DNA of 64,000 nucleotides, from NCBI RefSeq assembly GCF_021390475.1, contig NZ_JAJUWS010000011.1:79822-143821 (forward strand), in the 5' to 3' direction. The translations under genes and the position numbers were made by a program. Every line of letters begins with the position of its first letter. Positions within the stretch are counted from its first letter, which is position 1. The notes under the pieces were generated by a model. That model had not been told where the DNA came from and ran no database searches. It was given only the letters and a program-made list of their open reading frames with translations. This DNA is from Streptomyces sp. ST2-7A. Its GTDB lineage: Bacteria; Actinomycetota; Actinomycetes; Streptomycetales; Streptomycetaceae. Shown here in pieces: positions 43,453 through 52,908 of this stretch.

Positions 43453-43590
43453 CGACCCACCTCTTCCTCGATTTCCCGCGCCCGGGTACCGACGCCGCGA
43501 CATCCGCCCCGCGACTCCGGGGGCGGCTCGCCGTCGGAGGGGCCGGGCCGCCGACGGACCGCACTGTAGTCCCGGTCGGTGAACACGCCC

Positions 43591-43618
43591 CGACCCCGCC
43601 GGGGCGGGCGGGGTCGGG
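43591..43618. terminator. Hairpin downstream of ornithine carbamoyltransferase
   Basis: CCGACCCCGCC (43591-43601) pairs with GGCGGGGTCGG (43608-43618) across six bases, 33 bases beyond the stop of the leftward gene. Confidence 0.7.
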
Positions 43619-43650
43619 AGGCGGGAACGGGCCCCGGGGCGGGCGCCCGG

Positions 43651-44670
43651 TCAGGCGTCGGGGCCGGCCGGGCCGGCCAGGGTGGCCACCATCAGCGCCT
43701 TGATGGTGTGCAGTCGGTTCTCCGCCTCCTCGAAGACCACCGAGTGCTCGGACTCGAAGACCTCGTCGGTGACCTCCAGCGACTCCAGACCGTGCCGGGC
43801 GTGGATCTCCCGACCCACGCCGGTGCCCAGGTCGTGGAAGGCCGGCAGGCAGTGCAGGAACCGCACCTCGTCCTCACCGGTGGCCCGCAGCACGTCCATG
43901 GTCACCGCGTACGGGGCCAACAGCGCGATCCGCTCGTCCCACACCTCCTTCGGCTCGCCCATCGACACCCACACGTCGGTGGCCACGAAGTGGGCGCCGC
44001 GCACCCCCTCGGTCACGTCCTCGGTCAGCGAGAGCCGGGCGCCGGATTCCGCCGCCAGCGCCTTCGCCGTCGCGATCACCGACTCCCGCGGCCACAGCGC
44101 CCGGGGCGCGACGATCCGCAGGTCCATGCCGAGCAGCGCGCCGGTGACCAGATAGGAGTTGCCCATGTTGGCCCGGGCGTCGCCCAGGTAGGCGAAGGAG
44201 GTGCGCTCCAGCGGTCGGTCCCCGTGCTCGCGCACGGTCAACACGTCGGCGAGCATCTGGGTGGGGTGCCAGTCGTCGGTCAGACCGTTGTAGACCGGCA
44301 CGCCCGCGTGCGCCGCCAGTTCCTCGACCGTCGCCTGTCCGGCTCCCCGGTACTGGATGGCGTCGAACATCCGACCGAGCACCCGGGCGGTGTCGCGCAC
44401 CGACTCCTTGTGGCCGAGCTGGGAACCCGCGGGATCCAGGTAGGTGGTCGAGGCCCCCTGGTCGGCGGCGGCCACCTCGAAGGCGCACCGGGTGCGGGTG
44501 GAGGTCTTCTCGAAGATCAGCGCCACGTTCCGGCCGGTGAGCCGGCGGCGCTCGGCGCCCGCCCGCTTCTCCGCCTTCAGGTCGGCGGCCAGTTCGACCA
44601 GGTGGCGGAACTCCTCGGCGGTGACGTCCGGTTCCTTCAGGAAGTGACGGCCGGTGAGGTCGATCGGCAT
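43651..44670 (-). CDS. argF: Ornithine carbamoyltransferase
   Basis: A 339-residue carbamoyltransferase. Carbamoyl-phosphate binding is shown by [16 protein letters not shown] near residue 53-68, ornithine binding by DVWVSMGEP near 235 and the catalytic [16 protein letters not shown] near 273-288. It joins carbamoyl phosphate and ornithine to citrulline, or the reverse. Because arginine deiminase lies directly upstream on the same strand, the enzyme may work catabolically in the ADI pathway (then arcB). No carbamate kinase gene is in the window. ATG 44670 starts [13 protein letters not shown], the family N-terminus. Confidence 0.93.
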   Translation of the reverse strand: MPIDLTGRHFLKEPDVTAEEFRHLVELAADLKAEKRAGAERRRLTGRNVALIFEKTSTRTRCAFEVAAADQGASTTYLDPAGSQLGHKESVRDTARVLGRMFDAIQYRGAGQATVEELAAHAGVPVYNGLTDDWHPTQMLADVLTVREHGDRPLERTSFAYLGDARANMGNSYLVTGALLGMDLRIVAPRALWPRESVIATAKALAAESGARLSLTEDVTEGVRGAHFVATDVWVSMGEPKEVWDERIALLAPYAVTMDVLRATGEDEVRFLHCLPAFHDLGTGVGREIHARHGLESLEVTDEVFESEHSVVFEEAENRLHTIKALMVATLAGPAGPDA

Positions 44671-44744
44671 GAAGGGCTCCTCGGCTCGGGGTCTCGCACC
44701 GGCACCCCGGACTCGGCATCGGGCATCCGGGGGCACGACAGCGA

Positions 44745-44785
44745 CGCAAGTGTATACAGAATAACGAATCTCTATGCAGCGAGGG
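44745..44785 (-). promoter_or_regulatory. AT-rich promoter/operator upstream of ornithine carbamoyltransferase
   Basis: On the minus strand the sequence TGCATAGAGATTCG is followed by TTATTCTGTATACA, within very GC-rich DNA and about 80-110 bases before the start codon. TGTATACA is itself palindromic. The location fits a promoter with an arginine-responsive operator, but it does not match a consensus ARG box well enough to name. Confidence 0.4.
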
Positions 44786-44871
44786 AGGGGAGCACCGCGG
44801 GAACGACCCGGGCGCGGCGCACCCACCGGTGCCACCGCGCCCGTCCCCGCCCGTCCCCGCCGAGCCCTCGC

Positions 44872-46107
44872 CTACTCCGCCGGTTCCCGCGCCACCGGAC
44901 AGCTCATGCACCGGGGCCCGCCGCGCCCACGACCCAGCTCCCCGCCGGGGATCTCGATCACCTCCACACCGTGCCGCCGCAGATGCGTGTTGGTCGTCAC
45001 GTTCCGCTCGTAGGTGACCACCACCCCCGGCTCCACCGCCAGCACGTTGCAGCCGTCGTCCCACTGCTCGCGCTCCGCCGCGTGCACGTCCTGCGTCGCG
45101 GTCAGCACCCGGATCCGATCACGCCCCAACGCGTGCGCGATCGCGGTGTGCATGTGCTCCGGGGGGTGGTCGGTGACCGTCAACTCCGCCCCGCCCCGCC
45201 CCGGCTCGATCGTGTAGGAGCGCAGCATCCCCAGCCCGGCGTACTGGGTGAAGGTCTCCGCGTCGATCATGGTCAACACCGTGTCCAGGTGCATGAAGGC
45301 CCGCCGCTTGGGCATGTCCAGCGCCACGATCCGCCGCGCCGATCCCGCCGCGAACAACCCGCGCGCCAACAGCTCCACCGCCTGCGGTGTGGTTCGCTCG
45401 CTCATCCCGATCAGCACCGCGTCGTGCCCGAGCACCAGCACGTCCCCGCCCTCGATCGTGGACGGGTACACGTCCTGGCCCTGCGACCACACCCGGAACG
45501 GTTCCGTCCCCGGCCCCGCGAAGAGCGGATGGTGCCGGTAGATCGCCTCGAAGTGCACCGTCTCGCGCTGCCGTGCCGGCCACCGCATCGCGTTGATCGA
45601 CACCCCGTCGTACACCCACGCCGAGGTGTCCCGGGTGAACAGGTGGTTGGGCAGCGGCTCCAACAGGAAGTCGTCCGGATCCATCACGTGGAACCGCACC
45701 GAGGTCGGCTCCGGATGCGCCTCCAGGTACTCCCGCTTGGTCATCCCCCCGATCAGCGCCTCGGTCATCTCCGGGATCGGCAACCCCTCGAAAGCCTCCC
45801 GCAACCGGCCGGTGGCGAGCGGACCGTAGGCGTACTCGTCGAAGACCCGGTCCAGCACCAGCTTCCGCGCCTGCGGGATCTCCAGGACCTCCCGCAGCAT
45901 CTCCCCGAACAGGTGCACCTCCACCCCGCGCTCCCGCAGCACCGCCGCGAAGGCGTCGTGCTCCTGCTGCGCCCGGCGCACCCACAGCACGTCGTCGAAG
46001 AGCAACTCGTCCTTGTTGGAGGGCGTCAGCCGCTTGAGCTCCAGCCCGGGACGGTGCAGGATCACCCGGCGCAGGCGGCCGGTCTCGGAATCCACACGGA
46101 AAGACAT
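44872..46107 (-). CDS. arcA: Arginine deiminase
   Basis: A 411-residue arginine deiminase. It starts [20 protein letters not shown] and has the family's FTRDTSAWV (about residue 163-171), [10 protein letters not shown] (about 223-232), [11 protein letters not shown] (about 274-284) and the C-terminal catalytic cysteine in [10 protein letters not shown] (about residue 400). It hydrolyses arginine to citrulline and ammonia. It precedes the ornithine carbamoyltransferase gene by 200 bases, and together they make two of the three ADI steps. ATG 46107 gives the usual N-terminus; ATG 46116 is an alternative. Confidence 0.95.
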   Translation of the reverse strand: MSFRVDSETGRLRRVILHRPGLELKRLTPSNKDELLFDDVLWVRRAQQEHDAFAAVLRERGVEVHLFGEMLREVLEIPQARKLVLDRVFDEYAYGPLATGRLREAFEGLPIPEMTEALIGGMTKREYLEAHPEPTSVRFHVMDPDDFLLEPLPNHLFTRDTSAWVYDGVSINAMRWPARQRETVHFEAIYRHHPLFAGPGTEPFRVWSQGQDVYPSTIEGGDVLVLGHDAVLIGMSERTTPQAVELLARGLFAAGSARRIVALDMPKRRAFMHLDTVLTMIDAETFTQYAGLGMLRSYTIEPGRGGAELTVTDHPPEHMHTAIAHALGRDRIRVLTATQDVHAAEREQWDDGCNVLAVEPGVVVTYERNVTTNTHLRRHGVEVIEIPGGELGRGRGGPRCMSCPVAREPAE

Positions 46108-46191
46108 GTTCCCCATCCTGGCCCGGGGCACCCGCGACGCGCAGGAACGCCCCGGCCCGGGGGCCGACGCGGCACGGCGCGGGGAGTTCCC

Positions 46192-47542
46192 TCAGTCGTC
46201 GGCGAGCGGACGCGCCGGCGCGCACCACTCCCGCTCCGCCGGCACCGACACCACCTCCCGCTCCGGCCAGCGCAGCGCGGTCAGCTCCCCGCCGAAGACG
46301 CAGCCGGTGTCGAGGCAGATCGCGCGGTTCACCCAGCGGGCCCGGAGCATCGGCGTGTGCCCGTACACCACTTCCGCCGCGCCCCGGTACTCCTCCGCCC
46401 ACGGCAGCCGCACCCGGCAGGCCGTACTCGTCCTCGCCACCCGTGGTCGCCCCGTACAGGGCGTGCGCCCGCACCCGGCGCGAGGTCCGGCCGTGGTGCC
46501 GCTCGGGCAGGCCGGCGTGCGCCACCACCAGCTTCCCGTCGGCGAGCCGCAGATGGTCGGGAAGATCGGCGAGGAAGGCGCGCACCCGGTCGGTGAATCC
46601 CGGTTCCCCCGCCTCCCGTTCGGCGAGCTGCTCCAGGGTGAGCTCCAAGCCGTGGCCCACCCGCACGTTCCGACCGGCGAGCGCGCGGGCGAGCTTGTCC
46701 TCGTGGTTGCCGACCACGCACAGCGCGTCGCCGGTCGCGCGCATCCCCGCCACCAACTCCACCACGCCGGTGCTGTCCGGACCCCGATCCACCAGGTCGC
46801 CGACGAACACCGCCGTGCGGCCCGCCGGGTGCCGGGCACCCACCGGCCGGCCCCGCCCGTCCCGCTCGATCACCCAGCCGAGGCGGGTCAACAGCGCCTC
46901 CAGCTCCGGCAGGCAGCCGTGCACGTCCCCGATCAGGTCGAACGGGCCCCGCAGGTGCGGCAGATCGCCGGGACGCGGCACCCGCGTCAGACGCGCCGCG
47001 TCCACCTCGGCGGCGGACCGCAGCACGTGCACCGTGCCGAAGCCCTCCTCCGCCAACCCCTCGGCGTTCCGCCGCATCGTGCCGTGCTGCCGGGCGATGG
47101 CCCGGGCCGGCACGTCCTCCCGGCCGGGCCGGCCGGGACTGCGCCGCAGGCACTCCTCCCTCGGGAGGTCCAGCACCACCGCGACCCGGGGCAGGTCGTG
47201 GTCGCGGGCGAGCCGGATCCACGGCGCACGCTCCTCGGGGCGCACGTTCGTCGCGTCCACCACCGTGGTCCGACCGCCGGCCAGACGCAGTTCGACGATC
47301 CGCTCCACCAGGGCGAAGGCCCGCCCGGTGGCGGACTGGTCGTTCACGTCGTCCGCCACCAGCGCCCGGCAGGCGTCGGAGGAGACCACCTCGGTGGGGC
47401 GGAAGTTCCGGGCGGCGAGGGTGGACTTCCCGGCCCCGGCGGGACCGATCAGGACCACCAGCGCCGGGTCGGGTATCGGCAGTGCGGGTGCGTCCGGTGC
47501 GTCCGCCGGGCCACCTCGCCGTTCGTGCTGCGTGTCCCCCAC
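46192..47542 (-). pseudogene. Polynucleotide kinase-phosphatase-like gene with a one-base frameshift
   Basis: From GTG 47542 the product has a P-loop kinase domain (VLIGPAGAGKSTLAARNF, residues about 30-47) and a calcineurin-like phosphatase domain (FDLIGDVHGCLPELEALL about 206-223, [26 protein letters not shown]). After GEDEYGLP near 46414 sense jumps to the neighbouring frame: [20 protein letters not shown], then [20 protein letters not shown], ending at 46192. One extra G in ccgggtg explains it. The joined protein of about 450 residues matches the first two domains of bacterial Pnkp; the ligase domain of full Pnkp is absent. Such enzymes repair RNA or DNA ends. It could be a real null allele or a sequence error. 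Confidence 0.8.
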
Positions 47543-47593
47543 GGGTCCGCTCCGTTCCGCCGGCTCGCGTCCTCCACCGGTCGGTTCGCGAGC

Positions 47594-47851
47594 CTACGGC
47601 TCCTCGTCCCACCACCGGTCGTCGGGCCCCCGCCGGTTCGCCACGATGGTCGCGACCGGTGGCAGGAAGGCGGCCACCACGCACATGGCGATCGCCACCG
47701 GCACCGACCAGTGCCGCACCACGGCCCAGGCCCCGACGAACAACGTCAGACAGATCGCCATGAGCGCGAAGTACCGGCGCCGTCGTCGTTCGTACGAGAT
47801 GCCGTCCACCTCCCGGTGCCCGATCGAGCGGCGACCCGGACCGCCGTACAT
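47594..47851 (-). CDS. DUF3099 domain-containing membrane protein
   Basis: An 85-residue membrane protein. After a basic stretch (ERRRRRYF) come two hydrophobic helices, FALMAICLTLFVGAWAVV and VPVAIAMCVVAAFLPPVATI, shown split across residues about 34-51 and 56-76, then VANRRGPDDRWWDEEP, the family's C-terminal signature. Function is unknown; DUF3099 proteins are common in actinomycetes. ATG 47851 is uncertain because no good ribosome site precedes it. Confidence 0.82.
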   Translation of the reverse strand: MYGGPGRRSIGHREVDGISYERRRRRYFALMAICLTLFVGAWAVVRHWSVPVAIAMCVVAAFLPPVATIVANRRGPDDRWWDEEP

Positions 47852-48226
47852 CCCATGATCACACCGGACTCCGGTCCGGGCATCCCGCGCGCACGCCTCC
47901 GGCCTTCCGGCGCGGGCCTGTTTTCGGCCTCCGGCGGGTGGCCGGTGGGGCCGGAGGGAAGGGGCCGCCCGGTGGTGATCACGCCCCTCCGCGAGGTGCG
48001 AACGAAAACGATCAACGGGCGCGGCACTCCGATCGAGCACGTGTCACGGATGGCCAAGGGGCCGGTTGGGTGAGCCGCCCGACCGACGACCCCCGGCACC
48101 CGGAGGCCGGGAACCACCGGCGATACCGGGCCCGGCAGACGAACCGGGGGCCCCACTCCGTGACGAACCCGTCGAAGACGACCGGAAGCACCCGTCTCCC
48201 GTCCACCCGCCCGGGGGAGTCATGCG
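47852..48226. other. Intergenic region, no gene
   Basis: This 375-base gap between divergent genes is GC-rich except for cgaacgaaaacgatcaac near 47999-48016. It must contain both promoters, but none can be assigned. GGGGGAG at 48213-48219 is the ribosome site of the rightward gene. Confidence 0.5.
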
Positions 48227-49459
48227 GTGATGAAACGACCATGTCGCCGGAAGGCACGAGGGGGTTGGACGGTAGTGGGAAAGTCCTCGGAGATCCTGGA
48301 GACCCTTCGGGAGGTGCGAAGCCTCCTGAGCCATTCCGACCACGGCCTCGTCGCGGCCCGGGAGACGCTGCGGGCGACCCACCGGACGGTGGCGGACACG
48401 CTGTCCCCGGGCCTCGCCGGCCTTCAGCGGGACCACCGGGAACTCCGCGACCGGCAGAACCGACTCCGGGACGGCCTGGCGGACCTCCGCACGGCGCTGG
48501 AGGAACTGCGTCGCGAACTCGCCGAAGCCCGGCTCACCCCGGTCGGGGCGTCCCACCACCGGACCGGAGCGCCGGACGCCGACGCGCGGATCGACACCGA
48601 CACCACCCACGGGGAACCGTGGGCCACGACAGGGGAGGGCACCGTGGGGCAGGAGTTCGACAAGGCCGGTGACCGGCGGGAGGACGAGCCGGTGGAGGCC
48701 GTGCCCGGGGCGGAGGGCGGGGTGGACGCCTCGGCGCCCGACAGCGGGAGACATACCGCGTCGGCCGCCGAGGAGACGGGGGATCCGGCGACACCCCCGA
48801 CGGAGGAGGCCGCCGATACCCCGGCGGACGAGCCGGGGCCCGACTGCCACCCGGCCGGCCCCGGCTTCTGCGGGGACGTCCCGGAGGAGAGCCCTCCGCC
48901 CGTCGACGCGGCCCTTCCCGCCCCGCCCGCCGAACCCCCGCCCACCGACTCCTCCTCCGGGGGCGCCCCGCTCGCCGGCGGGCCCGACCCCGCCGCCGTG
49001 TCCCCGGAGCCCGCCCGGCCACCGGCCGGCGGGGGAGCGGAGGCGGACGACGAGGAACTCGTCGCGAGCCTGGACGCGGCCGCCGCGATCGCCACGGCCC
49101 GCCTGGTCTGTCACCGGGACACCTGGCAGTTCCTCCTCGAACACACCGCCACCCACCCGCACTTCCGGGTACCGGACCGCGTCACCGACCTCGCCGGTGG
49201 TCGAACCGAGGCGTTCCTCTCCGGCCGCTCGCTGCTCGCCGTCCTGGTGACCACGCGAGACCTCCACCGGGACGGGGCGACGGATCCCGTCGGCCGGGCC
49301 CTCGCGGGCACCGTGCACCGGCGCGCCCGGCAGGCCGTGGCCGGTTCCGGAGCCGGGACCCGGGCGGTCACCACCGACACCGGGGGTGACGGGAACACCG
49401 GAAACGACGGCGTCACCACGATCGTGCTCGACGACCGTCCTCCACCCGTCGGGGGGTGA
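48227..49459 (+). CDS. Hypothetical coiled-coil protein with a proline-rich middle
   Basis: An unrecognised 410-residue protein in three parts. Residues about 20-100 are heptad-like and probably coiled coil (SSEILETLREVRSLLSHSD, then QRDHRELRDRQNRLRDGLAD and LEELRRELAEAR). Residues about 105-275 are Pro/Glu/Asp/Ala-rich and disordered. Residues about 276-380 form a compact-looking domain (VASLDAAAAIATARLVCHRD, TWQFLLEHTATHPHFRVP, GRSLLAVLVTTRDL). There is no signal or membrane segment. GTG 48227 has GGAG seven bases upstream, with ATG 48230 next to it. A hairpin closes the unit. Confidence 0.7.
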   Translation: MMKRPCRRKARGGWTVVGKSSEILETLREVRSLLSHSDHGLVAARETLRATHRTVADTLSPGLAGLQRDHRELRDRQNRLRDGLADLRTALEELRRELAEARLTPVGASHHRTGAPDADARIDTDTTHGEPWATTGEGTVGQEFDKAGDRREDEPVEAVPGAEGGVDASAPDSGRHTASAAEETGDPATPPTEEAADTPADEPGPDCHPAGPGFCGDVPEESPPPVDAALPAPPAEPPPTDSSSGGAPLAGGPDPAAVSPEPARPPAGGGAEADDEELVASLDAAAAIATARLVCHRDTWQFLLEHTATHPHFRVPDRVTDLAGGRTEAFLSGRSLLAVLVTTRDLHRDGATDPVGRALAGTVHRRARQAVAGSGAGTRAVTTDTGGDGNTGNDGVTTIVLDDRPPPVGG

Positions 49460-49461
49460 GG

Positions 49462-49496
49462 CACGGCCCGGCCGACCGCACGCCGGCCGGGCCGTG
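49462..49496 (+). terminator. Perfect 13-base hairpin
   Basis: CACGGCCCGGCCG (49462-49474) and its complement (49484-49496) around nine bases, beginning three bases after the stop of the coiled-coil gene. Confidence 0.82.
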
Positions 49497-49627
49497 TCCG
49501 GCACCGTGTCCCGTATCGGTGGCCGGCGGAGCGGTGTCGAGCCGGCCGGGGGACCACCCTGCGCGAGGACCGGACCCCGGGACGACGGGGACGCGCCGGC
49601 CGGGTGAGTGCCCGCCCGTTCGGACGC

Positions 49628-49658
49628 TCCCGGAACGACCGTGATCGTTCCGGGAACG
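49628..49658. promoter_or_regulatory. Palindromic operator-like site upstream of an SDR gene
   Basis: TCCCGGAACGA (49628-49638) and TCGTTCCGGGA (49645-49655) form a perfect inverted repeat with a six-base centre. The right arm also belongs to a second palindrome, CGTTCCGGGAACG (49646-49658). The three GGAACG/CGTTCC half-sites fit a dimeric repressor site 50-80 bases before the SDR start; a terminator role is less likely because another hairpin already serves the upstream gene. Confidence 0.5.
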
Positions 49659-49709
49659 AGGATGGCCCCACCCATCGAGCCGTCGAGGGAATCGAGGAAG
49701 GGGCATCCC

Positions 49710-50495
49710 ATGAGCGACAGGTTCACCGACAAGGTCGTCCTCATCACCGGTGGCGCCGCCGGGCTCGGCCGCGCCGCCGCCGTCCGGGTAGCCCGGGAGG
49801 GCGCCGAGCCGGTCCTGGTCGACATCAGCGAGGCCGGTCTGGCCGAGGCCGCCGCCGAGATCGAGGAGGCCGCGCCGGGTACCGAGGCGCTGACCATCGT
49901 CGCCGACGTCTCCTCCGAGGAGGACACCCGGCGCTACGTCACCGAGACGAGGAACGCCCGGGGGCGCATCGACTGCTTCTTCAACAACGCCGGCATCGAG
50001 GGCCGCCAGAACCTCACCGAGAACTACGGCGCCGCCGAGTTCGACCGCGTTCTGGCGATCAACCTGCGCGGTGTCTTCCTCGGCCTCGAGCAGGTCCTGG
50101 GCGTGATGCGCGAGCAGGGGCACGGCCGGGTCGTCAACACCGCCTCGGTGGGCGGTATCCGGGGCGTCGGCAACCAGTCCGGTTACGCCGCCGCCAAGCA
50201 CGGGGTGGTCGGGCTGACCCGCAACTCCGGTGTGGAGTACGGCGAGTACGGCATCACGGTCAACGCCATCGCGCCCGGCGCCATCATGACCGCCATGGTC
50301 GAGGGCTCGCTGAAGCAGATTGACGAGGAGAACTGGGAGGAGGTCGGGCGGCAGTTCGTCTCCCTCAACCCGAGCAAGCGCTTCGGCCGCCCCGAGGAGG
50401 TCGCCCACCTGGTCGCCTTCCTGCTGTCGGACGAGGCGTCCTTCATCAACGCCACCACCATCGCCATCGATGGCGGCCAGTCGGAGAAGTACTGA
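49710..50495 (+). CDS. Short-chain dehydrogenase/reductase
   Basis: A 261-residue classical SDR. NAD(P) binding is in VVLITGGAAGLGRAAAVRVA near residue 9-28, NNAGIEG near 90-96, and the catalytic set in VVNTASVGGIRG (Ser near 143) and GYAAAKHGVVGLTR (Tyr 156, Lys 160). The C-terminus AIDGGQSEKY is usual for the family. VDISE after beta-2 favours NAD. The substrate cannot be told. ATG 49710 follows GAGGAAGGGG. An operator-like palindrome lies upstream; a CG palindrome at 50547-50564 may end the transcript. Confidence 0.92.
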   Translation: MSDRFTDKVVLITGGAAGLGRAAAVRVAREGAEPVLVDISEAGLAEAAAEIEEAAPGTEALTIVADVSSEEDTRRYVTETRNARGRIDCFFNNAGIEGRQNLTENYGAAEFDRVLAINLRGVFLGLEQVLGVMREQGHGRVVNTASVGGIRGVGNQSGYAAAKHGVVGLTRNSGVEYGEYGITVNAIAPGAIMTAMVEGSLKQIDEENWEEVGRQFVSLNPSKRFGRPEEVAHLVAFLLSDEASFINATTIAIDGGQSEKY

Positions 50496-50663
50496 CCCCG
50501 CCCGGTACCGGGCCGCGCCGGCTCCACCGGCCCCACCGGCCCCACCGGCCCCGGCGCCGGGGCCGCCGGGGCCGGCCACCGGGTCCGGTGTCGGGCTCCC
50601 GCGCTAGAGTCCCCCCACATCCGGCCGGACACCTCGGCCGGGCCGGCTGCGGGGGACGGGGAC

Positions 50664-52367
50664 ATGGGCGGCGAGCACGACATCCGGGGGGACGAGGGCG
50701 TCAGGCAACCCGGGTACGAGATCTTCGAGGTGCTGGGGCGCGGTGGCTTCGCCACCGTCCACCGTGCCCGCCAGCTCTCCGTGGACCGTGAGGTCGCGCT
50801 GCGGATCGACGGCCGCCGGCTGCTCTCCGACCGTGATCGGCGCCGCTTCCTGCGCGAGGTCACCGCCGCCGGCCGACTGTCGGATCACCCGAACGTGGTG
50901 GCCGTCCACGACGCCGGGGTTCGGGAGGACGGTCGTCCCTACCTGGTGCTGGAGTTGTGCCCCGGCGGCTCGTTGGCCGACCGGCTCTCCCGCACCGGCC
51001 CGCCGCCGGTCGCCGAGGCCCGCGATATCGGCGTCGCCCTCGCCGACGCGCTGGCCGCCGCCCACGCCGCCGGTGTGCTGCACCGCGACATCAAGCCGGG
51101 CAACGTGATGATCAACCGCTACGGCGGGGTCGCCCTCACCGACTTCGGCCTCGCCGCCCTGCCCCGGCCCGGCCACGACCTGTCGGTCACCCGGGAGGCC
51201 CTGACGCCGGCGTACGCGCCACCCGAGGCGTTCCGGTTGGCCGATCCCTCCGCCGCCGGCGACGTGTACTCCCTCGCCGCCACCGTGCACGCCCTGCTGT
51301 GCGGCAGGCCGCCGCACTTCCCCGAGGACGGCGGTGCGCCGAGCCTCGCCGAACTCGTCCTCCGGCACACCGGCCCGCTGCCCGACCTGCCGGGGGTGCC
51401 GGCCGGGCTGATGGCGGTCCTGCGCCGGGCATTGGCCGCCGATCCGGCCGAACGGACCGCCGACGCGGGGGAGTTCCGTGACGCCCTGGCCGCCGTGGAC
51501 CTCGGCGGGGTGCCGGTGGGTCCGGCCCCGGCCGGTTTCGGACCCGCCCCGGTGATGACCCCGGGGCCGGCGCCCGCCGGCCCCCCGGGCCCGGGCGTCG
51601 TGCCGCCGTACGCGCCGGCGGGCGGTGCCGGTGCGGTCACGGCCCCGGAGGCGGGGCCGGACACCCGCCCCACCCGCCGGCGCGGGCCGCTGCTCGTCGC
51701 GGTCGCGGCCTCCGTGGTTCTCGTGGTGGGGGCGGGCACCGGCGTGGCGCTGCTGACGAACGGCGACCAACCGGGTGACGGGGACGCGGCCGACCCCCTC
51801 GCCTCCGCGCCCCCGGCCGACGGCCCGCCGGCCGAGGGGGAGCCCGCCGGGGACGGGCACACCGACGACCCCGGGACCGACGACGGGGGTACCGGGAACG
51901 ATGTGCCGGACACCGCCGTCGAGTGGGGCGTGCCGACCACCACCGAGGACTGCCCGGCCGCCGATATCGAGGGCGCGGACGCGGCCTGTGTCGTCGAGCC
52001 CGAGTGCTGGGGCGGCATGGTCGTGATCACGGGCAACGTCTCCATCACCGCGGCCGACTGTCGGACCGAGCACGTCTGGGAGACCTTCGCCATCGCCCCG
52101 CTGCCCGCCGACGGGCTCACCCACCACCAGGCCGAGCTCGCCGCCCACCCGACGGTCCGGGAGGTGTGCTCCGCCGAGGTCCTGGCGGCCTCCCTCAACG
52201 AGCGCGGCCGGGAGCGGGAGGCCGACTCGTGGGAACCGGACGTGCTGCCGCCCACCGAGGCGCGGTACGCCGCCGGCTCCCGGGTGCTGCGCTGTGTCGC
52301 CGCCTCCATCGGTCCCGACGGTTCACGGCTCACCCGCCATCACTTCGGGCCGGCCGAACCCGGCTGA
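50664..52367 (+). CDS. Receptor-type serine/threonine protein kinase, VAxK lysine replaced
   Basis: A 567-residue Pkn-type protein. The kinase domain spans about 17-275: glycine loop LGRGGFATV, then REVALRIDG where the invariant VAxK lysine is arginine, HRDIKPGNVM near 141, DFGLA near 159 and YAPPEAF near 184. A Pro/Gly-rich linker leads to a transmembrane helix at about 343-364. The outside part begins with an acidic Pro/Gly-rich linker and ends in a domain of about 130 residues with at least six cysteines (DCPAADIEGADAACVVEPEC, HVWETFAIAPLP), resembling septum-formation-type domains. No PASTA repeats. The lysine change may abolish or alter catalysis. ATG 50664 follows GGGGGACGGGG. Confidence 0.88.
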   Translation: MGGEHDIRGDEGVRQPGYEIFEVLGRGGFATVHRARQLSVDREVALRIDGRRLLSDRDRRRFLREVTAAGRLSDHPNVVAVHDAGVREDGRPYLVLELCPGGSLADRLSRTGPPPVAEARDIGVALADALAAAHAAGVLHRDIKPGNVMINRYGGVALTDFGLAALPRPGHDLSVTREALTPAYAPPEAFRLADPSAAGDVYSLAATVHALLCGRPPHFPEDGGAPSLAELVLRHTGPLPDLPGVPAGLMAVLRRALAADPAERTADAGEFRDALAAVDLGGVPVGPAPAGFGPAPVMTPGPAPAGPPGPGVVPPYAPAGGAGAVTAPEAGPDTRPTRRRGPLLVAVAASVVLVVGAGTGVALLTNGDQPGDGDAADPLASAPPADGPPAEGEPAGDGHTDDPGTDDGGTGNDVPDTAVEWGVPTTTEDCPAADIEGADAACVVEPECWGGMVVITGNVSITAADCRTEHVWETFAIAPLPADGLTHHQAELAAHPTVREVCSAEVLAASLNERGREREADSWEPDVLPPTEARYAAGSRVLRCVAASIGPDGSRLTRHHFGPAEPG

Positions 52368-52804
52368 TCACCCCCGGTCGGGGCCGGGCCAGGAGGGGAG
52401 GGGCGCGCTCGTCCCAGCCACTCCCGGAGGCGTTCGCCGAGCACGACCTCGTGCGGGAGGTGTTCCAGCTCCGCCGGGTCCGCGGCCACTCCGCCTCGCC
52501 GCAGGATGTCGGTCAGATGCCCCCAGTGGTCGGCGGCCATCTCCTCGTGCGTACCGCCTTCCCCCGGCTCGTCCGGGCCGACCACCGTCCGGGCGGTCTC
52601 CTCGATCTCCCCGACCGAGACGAACTCCCGGATGTCCGCCCCGCCGCCGTGCGTCGACTCGGCCCAGCCCCGGTCGTCGAGCAGCGGCACCCGACGGCCG
52701 TCGGAGAGCACCGCCTCCAGCCGGGCGGACACCGCCATCTCCTCGGGGTTCGGGCGCTCCCCGTCGAGTTCGACCAGGGTGCTCAGACGGGTCACCTCGG
52801 CCAT
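52340..52804 (-). CDS. Hypothetical protein
   Basis: A 154-residue acidic, soluble protein of no family I recognise. It starts MAEVTRLSTLVELDGERPNP and contains VLSDGRRVPLLDDRGWAES, VSVGEIEETARTVVGPDEP, DHWGHLTDILRRGGV and LPHEVVLGERLREWLG. ATG 52804 has a strong GGAGGGG seven bases upstream, which makes a real gene likely. Its end overlaps the end of the convergent kinase gene by 28 bases. Confidence 0.78.
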   Translation of the reverse strand: MAEVTRLSTLVELDGERPNPEEMAVSARLEAVLSDGRRVPLLDDRGWAESTHGGGADIREFVSVGEIEETARTVVGPDEPGEGGTHEEMAADHWGHLTDILRRGGVAADPAELEHLPHEVVLGERLREWLGRARPSPPGPAPTGGDQPGSAGPK

Positions 52805-52908
52805 GTCGTCCCCTCCCGTGGTGCCGGACCGGTTCCGGGTCGGTCCATCGCGCGGGGAAGCACGGTATCCGGCATCGGCCGACCGTTGGGGGAATTTCCG
52901 GACGCACC

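Noticed and set aside
44745..44785. Perfect ARG box upstream of the ornithine carbamoyltransferase gene
   Set aside because: The AT-rich element lacks a clear TGAAT/ATTCA symmetry, so only a general promoter/operator call is justified.
50547..50564. GGCCCCGGCGCCGGGGCC palindrome after the SDR gene as a definite terminator
   Set aside because: It lies in a run of repeated CCACCGGCC units and has no loop, so termination cannot be distinguished from simple-sequence symmetry.
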